From the NCBI RefSeq assembly GCF_021730395.1, contig NC_069366.1:60742001-60806000 (forward strand): a stretch of DNA of 64,000 bases. The letters are read 5' to 3'. Positions 32,701 to 43,800 of the stretch are shown piece by piece. Below the pieces are notes generated by a model. The model saw nothing but the letters and a program-made list of their open reading frames with translations. It searched no databases and was not told the DNA's origin. A program made the position numbers and the translations under genes. How positions within the stretch are numbered: position 1 is the first letter of the stretch; each line of letters starts with the position of its first letter. This stretch comes from Mercenaria mercenaria (lineage: Eukaryota > Mollusca > Bivalvia > Venerida > Veneridae).

Positions 32701-34305
32701 ATGCCCCCGAAGGGAGGCATATAGTTTTTAGCTCATCTGATTTTTTGAAAAAAAATGATGAGTTATTGTCATCACTTGAGCGGTTGTCGGCGTCGGCGTC
32801 TGCGTCGGCGTTGCTTGGTTAACTTTTATGTTTAGGTCAGCTTTTCTCCTAAACTATCAAAGCTATTGCTTTGAAACTTGGAATACTTGTTCACCATCAT
32901 AAGCTGACCCTGTATAGCAAGAAACATAACTCCATCTTGCATTTTGCAAAATTTATGGCCCCTTTTGTACTTAGAAAATATCAGATTTCTTGGTTAAGTT
33001 TTATGTTTAGGTCAACTTTTCTCCTACACTATCAAAGCTATTGCTTTGAAACTTGGAATACTTGTTCACCATCATAAGCAGACCCTGTACATCAAGAAAC
33101 ATAACTCCATCTTGCTTTTTGCAAGAATTATTGCCCCTTTTGGACTTAGAAAATCAGTTTTCTTGGTTAAATTTTATGTTTAGGTCAACTTTTATCCTAA
33201 ACTATCAAAGCTATTGCTTTAAAACTTGCAACACTTGTTCACCATCATAAGCTGACCCTGTACAGCAAGAAACATAACTCCATCCTGCTTTTTGCAAGAA
33301 TGATGGCCCCTTTTGGACTTAGAAAATATCAAATTTCTTGGTTAAGTTTTATGTTTAGGTCAACTTTTTCTCTTAAACCATCAAAGCTATTGCTTTAAAA
33401 CTTGCAACTCTTGTTCACCATCATAAGCTGACCCTGTACAGCAAGCAACATAACTCCATCCTGCTTTTTGCAATAATTATTGCCCCTTTTGGACTTAGAA
33501 AAATCATTTTCTTGGTTGAATATTATGTTTAAGTCAACTTTTCTCATAAACTATCAAAGCTATTGCTTTAAAACTTGCAACAGTTTTTCACCATCATAAG
33601 TGGACACTGTACATCAAGAAACATAACTCTATCCTGCTTTTTGCAAGAATGATGGCCCTTTTTAGACTTAGAAAATCATGGGTAGGACAATATTTCTATT
33701 ATACAAAAAAAATCAGATGAGCGTCAGCACCCGCAAGGCGGTGCTCTTGTTGAACCGTCTGTCCGTCTGTCGGTCTGTCAGTCTGTCCGCAATTTTCGTG
33801 TCCGGTCCATATCTTTGTCATCGATGGATGGATTTTCAAATAACTTGGCATGAATGTGTACCACAGTAAGATGACGTGTCGCGCGCAAGACCCAGGTCCG
33901 TAGCTCAAAGGTCAAGGTCACACTTAGACGTTAAAGGATAGTGCATTGATGGGCGTGTCCGGTCCATATCTTTGTCATCCATGGATGGATTTTCAAATAA
34001 CTTGGCTTGAATGTGTACCACAGTAAGACGACTTGTCGCGCGCAAGACCCAGGTCCGTAGCTCAAAGGTCAAGGTCACACTTGGATGTTAAAGGATAGTG
34101 CATTGATGGGCGTGTCCGGTCCATATCTTTGTCATCCATGGATGGATTTTCAAATAACTTGGCATGAATGTGTACCACAGTAAGATGACGTGTCGCGCGC
34201 AAGACCCCGGTCCGTAGCTCAAAGGTCCTAAACTCTAACATCGGCCATAACTATTCATTCAAAGTGCCATCGGGGGCATGTGTCATCTTATGGAGACAGC
34301 TCTTG
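32701..34305 (+). mobile_element. Helentron-like element, family D, interrupted
   Basis: Begins ATGCCCCCGAAGGGAGGCAT, interrupted at 32730-33749 by a family A copy. It resumes with a GTCTGTCC microsatellite and about three tandem units of roughly 175 bp (GTGTCCGGTCCATATCTTTG, TAGCTCAAAGGTCAAGGTCA), and ends GGGGGCATGTGTCATC, a hairpin (TGTCATC/GAGACAGC) and CTCTTG. The minus-strand copy at 60798 shows the uninterrupted junction. Confidence 0.8.
32730..33749 (+). mobile_element. Helentron-like element, family A, copy 2 (nested)
   Basis: 1020 bp, the same length as copy 1 and nearly identical. Inserted into the T run of a family D copy (TAGTTTTT on the left, TTGAACC on the right). Ends AGCTCATCTG and GGCGGTGCTCTTG. 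Confidence 0.85.
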
Positions 34306-37057
34306 TTTTTTTTCAAAATTTGAGTCTTATTTTCCTTCGGCAGTTATAAGAATTTATTAATTCTTAGCTTTGAGCAAGTATTCTTAATGACATTTTTGGT
34401 ATAACCTTACTTAAGTTAAAACTTTAAATCATTCTTTTATAAAATAAGATATTTCTGAAAATATTGCTGTCAAAAGTTCATCTCGACCGTCAGATAGTAA
34501 ATGAGAAAATTGTAAATCAATTTAATTTGAAAAACATGATAAAAGATAAACTTGTTGTTGTTGTTTACTTCTGTATTGCATGGGGAGATGTTAGATTTTC
34601 TGGGAGTTATGGGTAAAGAAAAAGAAAATACATTCAGTTTTTGTAGCCTACCCCAGATTATTGAACTAAAAGATGCATGTTTTATGTAAATATATTTAAT
34701 TGAAATACTTAAATTATGTAATTTTTAAGAACTGTAAACATATATAAGGCCAAAAAATGTTATCATGAGTTTTTAAAGAGAGAGAAGATTTTTTTCCTCT
34801 CACCAGTTATTGCTTCAATAGCGAGCAGAAATACTTTAAATGCATGAAAAGCAACAAAATGATTTTCAAAGTAATCTTTTTGACATTTTATGAAAATCCT
34901 AGGTTTTAAAAATAAGCAAGGCAATGCTTAAGAAACCAATAAATAATTTTATAGGCTAAAGCTATTTTTAGTTTTCTCAGAAAGAACTTTATATATTCTT
35001 TGTCAGTGGTGACTAGAATTATCAATGTTTACAAAATATTGACAGTTCTTTCAAGTAATTTTTAAATTTGTTAAATATCCAATTTAGAATTCAGGAAATT
35101 TCATGTTTGCAGTTCTTGTGTTTAATGTTGAGGTTTGTTTTTAGTTTTTGAAATGAAGATATTGATTTTTTACGAAGGAATTTCGCTTACTGTACACAGA
35201 AAGCTCTCATAGAATTTTGTTAAATATTAGAAAAGTGCTGTTTATCCTTTAAAAAGGTACATTATTTGTTATCAGTTAATGAAAGATAGAGTCAGCCTAT
35301 TCAGTAAAAATGACAAAGGAACAAAACATTAACCATTTCATTCTGTATGTAAAACATTCTAGTGGCGAAAAAAATATATGCCATAATATTTCACACATGT
35401 GTCAAACACTTAAAAAAAAAAGAATTGCATTTTTATGGTTTTATTTTTCGGCCTAGCCAAACTTGTTTACATGTTTTTGATATTGTTTTCCAAGAAAAAT
35501 GTGTATTTTTGTCATTAAGGTTTTGCTAAAAGCCACACGGCTGTAGTTTGTTAACAGTTTTCAAACTGTTGTTAGTACATTAATCCCGGTAACTTTCATG
35601 CTACTGCTCTACTGAATTTTCTGCCATTTTTGTGCTTGTGTAACAAAATTATTCAAAGATTTTCATAGCTGTATAGAAACCATTGTGTTTTATTTTGCTT
35701 AAATGCCTTATAATAGAATACATGTACTTTACATATACTCTCATACCCTCGTGGCGATGGACACCATCTTGAATGAGGTGTTGAGAGAGTTTAATGCAAG
35801 TTGTAGAACTTGTTTCACATTCTACTTAGTGTCATTTAGTATTATTACTTTACAGTATGATTTAAGTTCCTACAAAAGAATTTGAACTGAACATTCAAAT
35901 TTTTCTTTCGTTCCTGCAAGAGTAAGCTCTATATGATATACTTTTGTATTCCCAGAAGTAAACAAGAGGGATCAATAGAATTATAAGAAGAGCTTGCACC
36001 AGAAAATAGGCTCGCCTTTTCTTATTTTGTTCAAAATGTTTGCCTTAAAAAGATAGGTCTTCAAACAAATTGTTGGTAGTAGTAATATGGGAGGAATTGT
36101 CTACTTTTTGGTCTATATGACCACTGCACACTTCATCAAGTCATTGGTAACAACTGGCTGTGTTCAGTTTGATATAAACTTTGATTTGGTACAGAAAAGT
36201 ATTACAAAGTTGAAATTTTGAATGTAGAAGACTTTTTAAAAGACAGCTTTGCAATGGTTTATACAGTCTATGATGGTCATGAATAATTGTGTTACTGTTT
36301 GTATGTAAAGGTGTATAATTTTCTTGTCTGTGTGTACTTTTTCTTTCTTGTTTTCTTTATAGTCTAGACAACCAGTATTGGTAGCTATTTCTTGCTTTCC
36401 TCTCCTTTTAAAACCTGTATTTTTGTAACTAAAAGAATGATCCTTGATTAATGAATGTTCTAAATTGGTAAAATGAGACTGTTTAATACAATTCAATCTA
36501 CATAAAACAAAACCAATAATCTTTAAAACAAGTTGTTGTATTATTTTGTGCAGTTAGTTAAACCATCAGCTGAAGTATTTGTTTTGTTTCAATTTTTACA
36601 AAGAAAGGCAAATATTTAATATACCTTAGAAAATGCTCAGTTTTTCTGAAGGCATTATTTTTTGGAATAACTAAACAAAACAAAAGAACTGTGCTTTTTT
36701 GACAGCATTGAAATTTTAAAATAATGATGAAAGGATTGCAGGTGTTTTCTTTTTCAGCATTGTTATTAATGACTGATTTTTAGTATTTTAACTTTTCCTA
36801 AATATTTTTAGTTAGAAATGAATAAGAAATTAAGATGCTTCTGTACTGTATGAAGATTTTATTTGCGAAAGGTATGTAATCAGTCAGAAAAGTAGCATCT
36901 GCTATGGAATAGGGTGAATGATTTAAAAGTATTTATATTCTGTCATTAACGTCTGCTTGTGTAACGTCAGGTTTGCTAAAAGCTTTGGAAATAAACAAAT
37001 TTCTTCCCCTTACATACAAGTGTTTGTTCTTTATTCATTCAAGATGTCGGACTTTGT
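34306..37057. other. Gene-poor AT-rich stretch
   Basis: 2.7 kb with no recognised gene or repeat. An AATAAA at 36990-36995 followed by a GT-rich tract could be a distal poly(A) site for TRIM71, but nothing links it to the transcript. Confidence 0.4.
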
Positions 37058-37192
37058 TTAACCTTTAGTCTGCTGGTGCCAAATGTTTCTGTCTTTGTGA
37101 CCAGTGCAAACCAAGACCAGTCTGCACACCTGTGCAGGCTACTGTTCTGAATGGAAGATCAGTCCATTTTAGAAATTTAGCAGGGTAAAGGT
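37058..37192. mobile_element. MITE family M, copy 4 (internally deleted)
   Basis: TTAACCTTTAGTCTGCTGG on the left, AGCAGGGTAAAGG on the right, central part missing. Confidence 0.6.
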
Positions 37193-37228
37193 GAAGAAGA
37201 ATGAAAACATTTGGAACTCTTCCGCCTT

Positions 37229-37416
37229 GTTATACCCCACAAACAAAGTTTGGGGGGTAAATAGGAGTGAGCTTGTTGGTCTGTTGGTCATTCCTTGGTT
37301 TTCATGGTTTCTGGACAATAACTCATGAAAGGCTTGACAGATTTAAATAATTTTTGTACACATGTAATATCTTAAGATACAGATCAAGTTCGACTTTGGC
37401 TACAAACCACCAATTA
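37229..37416 (+). mobile_element. Fragment of another Helentron-like family
   Basis: ATACCCCACAAACAAAGTTT followed by a GGGGGGTA complement makes a terminal hairpin-like start; then GGTCTGTTGGTC and ACAATAACTCATGAAAGGC. Truncated at the adjoining family A copy. Confidence 0.45.
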
Positions 37417-37418
37417 AT

Positions 37419-37793
37419 AGCTCGTCTGATTTTTGAAAGAAAAGTTACTGTCATCACTTTATGCCGTCAGCATCTGCATCGGCGTTGCCTGGTCAAGTTT
37501 TATGGTTTGGTCAGCTTTTCTCCTAAACTATCAAAGCTATTGCTTTAAAACTTGCAACACATGTTTAACATCAATAGTCGACTCGGTACAGCAAGTAACA
37601 TAACTCCAACTTTTCTCCTTGACAGTCAAAGCTATCGCTTTAAAACTTGGGAGTAGTTATTCACCATTTAAAGCTGACTCTGCACAACAAGTACCATAAC
37701 ACTTGCAAGAATTATGGGCCCTTTTGGACTTAGAAAATCATGGGTAGGACAATATTTCTATTATACAGAGACAAAAGGTGCGTCTTGCTCTTG
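37419..37793 (+). mobile_element. Helentron-like element, family A, short copy
   Basis: Begins AGCTCGTCTGATTTTTGA, holds about two diverged core units, and ends GCGTCTTGCTCTTG. An older, shorter and more diverged copy than those at 30208 and 32730. Confidence 0.65.
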
Positions 37794-37894
37794 TTTGACA
37801 GTTATCGCCTCTTTCCAAATTAAAATTTGCCAAACTTTTGTGAAAAGGCTGTGGTATAATTTATCACTCATGTGACAGTTGTAGTTTGTCGGGA

Positions 37895-38150
37895 TGAGGG
37901 TTCCTGTTGCCAAGTGGTTAAGGTCAACTTCAAATCATTTGCCTCTTACAGCTGAGGGTCCAAACCACGCTTGGGGTGTTGAATTCTATCATGTGAGGAA
38001 GCTGCTCTGTTGACTTACGGCAGTGAGTTTCTTACTCAGATGCATGCCTGTATCTGAGTTAGTGTCTAGAGGAGCACCTGTGGTCTTCACCTACTATCGA
38101 AGTTGAAAAGTCGCCATATGACAAGTGTGTTGGTGTGACATTAAACCAAA
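37895..38150 (+). mobile_element. tRNA-derived SINE, family S, copy 2
   Basis: Plus orientation: tRNA-like head GCCAAGTGGTTAAGGTC (A box) and GGGTCCAAACC (B box), then the family body ending AAAGTCGCCATATGAC and GTGTGACATTAAACC. Confidence 0.7.
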
Positions 38151-38619
38151 CAATGTCAAATTAATTGTCTGCATTAATCTTCCCAACAGGTTGAAAGCAA
38201 TCTGGCCCAGAAATGTATCACTACATACAGTAGGGGAAACTTCCCTTTCTTGAATTTAAATTATGTTTTTTTACCAACTTCCCAAACTTAATATAGCTAC
38301 TTGTTTACCATTCTGGAAGCAAAATCAACATTTCTTTGACATGTTTCCTTCAAAATTCGAAGTGCCCAGTTATGCATGGTATCAATAAATGAAATATGCC
38401 TGGTTATTTTGCTTTGTTTTGTTCTATGGGTCATACATTTGATAATCACAGCATCAGTGTTAAAGTGCCATATGGCATCCTTGCAGTGGAACTCTGTTAT
38501 ATCTTCTGGTCCTTTGAAATTGTAAAGTCCATTCAATCTTTATGTATAACAGATTGCTGCTTCAGGAACCACAACGTTTGACTAAAATACCTTAAAATAC
38601 TGATGGCTCCATGGTGAAT

Positions 38620-39260
38620 ATGTTCTTTTAATAGTAACAGTCTCTTGATCTCAGCCTTTGACAGACTGACCTTAAATTCGCTGCTCATGAGCAATATCCC
38701 TGCCAACTTAAATGGTTGTAGGTCAAGTAATTCTCAAAATACAGAGCAGAAATGTTCTTGTACTAACAATCACTGTCACCTTGATCTTTCACCCATTGAC
38801 CTTAAAATCAACAGAGCCATCTACTGCCTGCTGGCATTGTGCCTGCAAAGTTTGGGGGTCTTAGGTCATTCTCAAAATATTGAGAGGATAATTATGTTTT
38901 TGTGCCAACAGTCAGCATGACCTTGACCTTTGACCTCAAATCAATAGAGGTCATCTATTACACACGAGCAATACGCCTGCCAAGTTAAAGGATTATTGAA
39001 TAAGGCATTTTTAAGATATTATCATATTGAGTGGGAACATTTTTTGTATTAACAGTCACTGTTGCGTGGACCTTTCACCCACAGATCTCACAATGTCTAG
39101 AGGTCTTCCACTGTCAAAGAACAACTTGTCTGTCAAGTTTGAGTATCATAGATCACGAGGTTCTCAAGATACTGACCCTAAGGTCAAAGCTTTTTTAAGC
39201 TACTGAACTAAAACATAATAGCTATCAGTCAGATGGACGGATGAGCAAATGACCAATGCC
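38620..39260. repeat. Degenerate tandem repeats, about 130-bp units
   Basis: About four units share GACCTTGACCTTTGACC, TCAACAGAGCCATCTACTGC-type stretches and TGCCAAGTTTGAG. Probably an old Helentron-like core. Confidence 0.55.
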
Positions 39261-39269
39261 ATAATATAA

Positions 39270-39617
39270 CTAGAGCTGCTTTTTAAAAAAGTGCATGTCT
39301 CCCACAACTGCCTTATCTCTAGACTGCCATTTCTTCTCCATTATGTATCTGAGTCAACCATGCACCAAGACTTGTATCACTGGCATCAGTATTTTCGGTA
39401 ATTAAAGAGCCACAATTCCGAAGTGCCTGGGCCGCTTTGGCTAGTTATTGAACTTGACCAAGGACTTATTGGCAAACACATTTTGTTCAAGTTTGGTGAA
39501 GATCGGATGAGAAATGTTCAACTTACAGCGTGGACAAGACTTGTGACAGACAGACACTAACACAAAGACAGGAGTAAATCAATATGTCTCCCACCACAGT
39601 GGTGTGGGAGACATAAT
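39270..39617 (-). mobile_element. Helentron-like element, family G, copy 1
   Basis: Read on the minus strand: starts TTATGTCTCCCACACCACTG, has a GTCTGTC microsatellite, the inverted motif GGGAGACATGCAC, an A/T hairpin, and ends CTCTAG. Core reduced to about two short units. Confidence 0.65.
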
Positions 39618-39654
39618 TACTCCTTTTGGGCATATAAAAAAGGAAATGCATAAC

Positions 39655-40731
39655 AAATGCAGTGTAATCCTTAGATTTATTGAATCTTCACACAAATCAT
39701 GCAAGAAACACAACATAGATCACAGGCCACACATAGCAATCAAATCTTGAAACTCAGATCACAGTTTAACAATACATAAAAACTAAAAAATTCCTCCTTG
39801 AGACACCAGATAATGGAAAAAGATCTCTGATATTTTAATAAGAAAACCTTAAAAATGTTCACAGATTCTTCTAGTGTTTTTAAGCAAAAACCTGTGAACA
39901 TTTTATCCTAAAAACCTCCTTACTCTTAAAAACCCCAGACAATGTTCAACACTGAATGTTTAGAAGAGGTTTTCAACTTTTTTTTCTTCCTTCCTCCAAT
40001 TTCTTGTATTTTTCCGCATTGTTTTATTTTGTTGATCAAATACTCACTTTTTTTCGCAAAAAAATAAGCAACTTTTGAAATGAAAATACATGTCTAGGCA
40101 TTTAATACACAATTTTCATGTCATAACAGTTTTTTTTTTTTTTTTTTTGGTCAATCCATGAATATTTTGACAGCAAACTTCTTAGAATCAGCTGCCTAAT
40201 ATTGTAATAAACAAAGCAATGTTTATCGTATTCATAATGTTCAACATAATTTTCAGCAGGGATTTAAAATTCTGATACATAAAATTACATTTCTTTCCAC
40301 TTGGTTTGATAACTCATATGTTCAAGAAATACTGCTGTTAGTATTTTCTCCAGGCTTGATCACTATGATGCCCAGTATCTATGAGTGATCACTCAAATGT
40401 CAATTAGATACTGCTTTTATTTTTGCCAGTTTGTCATAGTTACAGGGATTCACCAGAACAGATCACTCAGGTGTTCAAGAAGGATCATTTAGATGTCCAA
40501 GATGATCAAGAATGATCAAGAATGATCAGACAGATGTCAGAGAATGATCCCTATGATGTACAAGAGATACCAATATTTCTACCAGGATTGATCACTCAGT
40601 TGTCCAAGAATTATTACAGTTTTCAACAAGAAGCCACAGCTATTAGCAATTTCACAAACCTTAATCACTAAGATGTTACTGTTATCACTACCTTCACCAG
40701 ATTTGATCACAGAACTAACTATAAAATCTGA
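39655..40731 (-). other. CNOT10: 3' UTR of CNOT10
   Basis: Follows the CNOT10 stop. A minus-strand AATAAA lies at 39681-39676, placing the end near 39655. It contains a diverged short repeat around 40310-40740 (TGATCACTCAGATGTCCAAG). Other AATAAA hexamers exist, so the end is approximate. Confidence 0.5.
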
Positions 40732-40868
40732 TTATTCAGCAGTCCAGGAGCTGTTGTTATTCCCACCCTGTTTGGCTGCCATTTTCATTTCCATTTTAAC
40801 ATCAATTCTATTTGGTGTCACATGACCAAAATGTTCTTTGATTACAAACTGGGCCATCTTCCTTCTCC
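40732..40868 (-). CDS. CNOT10: CNOT10 last exon
   Basis: Acceptor TTTGCAG; encodes RRKMAQFVIKEHFGHVTPNR and a Gln/Asn/Ser-rich end SSWTAE, then TAA. Enters in phase 1, fitting the preceding exon. Confidence 0.85.
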
Positions 40869-43800
40869 CTGCAAATAAAAAGCATGCAATATGAATTTGC
40901 GCTATACAAATTATACTAGTCCTGTATTGATTATTCTAACACGATCAGCAAAATATCCTACACACATGTAGAGCAAAATCTATCTCGGGTTATTCTGCAA
41001 TAAATCACTCATGTGCAATGACGTCATCCGATATAGGTGCTTAGTACGGCCGTAAAAAGTAGTTACTATATTTTTTAACACTTTTGATACTAGTATGTCC
41101 TGTTAGAATCGAAATAATAAGTTCTAAGCATTACAATCATGTGTATTAGTTGAAATGATTGATATGATATTTGTACTGATACAAAAAGATAGATTTTCAA
41201 TATATTACATGATTTGTTTAAATTCTGAAATATGTTTCACTATTTAAATTTTTTCATATCCTTTTAAAAATATCATAATTAAATCATCTCAAGAAGTAGA
41301 GAATTATAATGGTATCAAAATGGTACTTAAAAACTCCTAACACCAGAAACCAAATATGTGCAGCAGACGACATGCTAGCTAGCCTCTCTTTCAAACTATG
41401 GGTTGATGATACTAGACTGCATGTACTAACAAGAGGGCCAAGATGGCCCTAGGTCGCTCACCTAAGAAGCACTCCATAACAGAGATAAACATGTTTGACC
41501 TAGTGATTTTATGGAACATAATACTCTGACCAATTTTCATTAAGTTTGGACCAAAAAATTGGTCTCTTGCGATAAAACAAGCATTTTCTTAGTTATGACC
41601 TAGTTTTTGACCCTAGATGACCCATGTTCAAACTCGACCTAGATTTTATCAAGGCAATCATTCTGACCAAAATTCATGAAGATCAATTGAAAAATACAGC
41701 CTCTATCGCATACACAAGGTTTTTTTTTAATTTTACCTAGTGACCTAGTTCTTGACCCGAGATGACCCATTTTCGAACTCGGCCTAGATTTCATCAAGGC
41801 AATCATTCTGACCAATATTCATAAAGATCAACTGAAAAATACAGCCTCTATAGCATACACAAGGTTTTTCTTTGATTTGACCTAGTGACCTAGTTCTTGA
41901 CCCAAGATGACCCATTTTCGAACTCGGCCTAGGTTTCATCAAGGTAATCATTCTGATCAATATTCATGAAGATCAATTGAAAAATACAGCCTCTATCGCA
42001 TACACAAGGTTTTCCTTTGATTTGACCTAGTGACCTAGTTTTTGACCCGAGATGACCCATTTTCGAACTCGGCCTAGATTTCAACGAGGCAATCATTCTG
42101 ACCAATATTCATAAAGATCAACTTAAAAATACAGCCTCTATCGCATACACAAGGTTTTTCTTTGATTTGACCTAGTGACCTAGTTTTTGACCCGAGATGA
42201 CCCATTTTCGAACTCGGCCTAGATTTCATCAAGGTTATCATTCTGACCAATACTCATGAAGATTAATTGAAAAATACAGCCTCTATCACATACACAAGGT
42301 TTTTCTTTGATTTGACCTAGTGACCTAGTTTTTGACCCGAGATGACCCATTTTCGAACTCGGCCTAGATTTCATCAAAGTTATCATTCTGACCAATATTC
42401 ATGAAGATTAATTGAAAAATACAGCCTCTATCGCAAACACAAGCTAAATGTTGACAGACGACAGACGCCGGACATCGAGCGATCAGAAAAACATTGCTCA
42501 GGTGAGCTAATAAAAACCTATTTTTTTTATTGACTCAATTAATGAAACTGCAAAAAAGTTTATCCGATCCGATCACCAACAGTAATAATTATTTAAAAAC
42601 AACTTCAAGGTAAATGTTAATGCTCTATACAGAAATAAGGTCACATGTACTTGCAGGATGAAATTTTACTGATGGACATTTTGATCTCCTTGGAAACTTA
42701 CCAGTAATTCTCCGTCAGTGCCAGAATGAAAATAAAAAACTAATGAAAAACCCGTTTTCTATAATCATGTGCTTGATTTACATTGGTTAGCTCAGCAGAC
42801 ACTGCTGGAGTCTAATCCCTGTGTCAGAATTCAATGACAATTTAACTGAATACAAGTCATCCATGACAATCTGACAGAATACAATTCATTTAAGTGATAT
42901 TCTTACTTTTCTCCTCCACATGTGACTGATGTGTGGAAGTTGACAGTTACCTGCAGCAAACACTGATAAGGAATGACAGGCTGAAGGACTTCCGTCACTT
43001 ATCGGTGAACTACTGAAAATTTGTGTGAATCCACATAAAACCAACAAAAGACTGTCAGATATGAAATCATAAATTTAAATAAAAGATAGAAAGTGATAAA
43101 AGACTGACCTTCAATCAGATCTAAATACAGCTTGAGAAAGTACATCTGTGCTGGCAGTGGAGCTCCAATAAACTTTGAACTCTGAAACAAAAACAGTTTT
43201 AAAGATGAAAGTAGTTTAAATATTTACCAGTACTAGACTTATGAAGTATAGTTATCATATTGTACCATTTACAAATTAATACATTCTGACTTCCTCTGGT
43301 ACACCTCTCCATTCACTATCTCATTTCAATACAGTAAGTCTGGTCATACTTAAATTATTAGAATTTAAAACATCAATAACCATTCAATCTGAAACCAATG
43401 AAATGTGCATTTTTCTTCATGCGGCCCAGCATATAAAACTAGATATTTTTCCTTTCTTAACTGACTTTCTACCCTTTTTTCAAGAAAAAATACACCATTC
43501 GTTCCAAATATCTTCTTACAATATCTGGAAGTTTTTGACAAAATACAGTGAACCTCTGTTAAAGGGACTAACCAAACACATTTTAGCCGAACAATAATTT
43601 CTCTCAAGTTAGAATTATATATAACAGTAATGTGACTGATTACTGCCCCTAGATTGGCAGCAGCCTTATACTCTCCCCTGACCTGAGAACTATATATAAC
43701 AGTAATGTGACAGTGGTTACCTCCCCTAGATTGGCAGCAGCCTTATACTCTCCCCTGACCTGAGAACTATATATAACAGTAATGTGACAGTGGTTACCTC

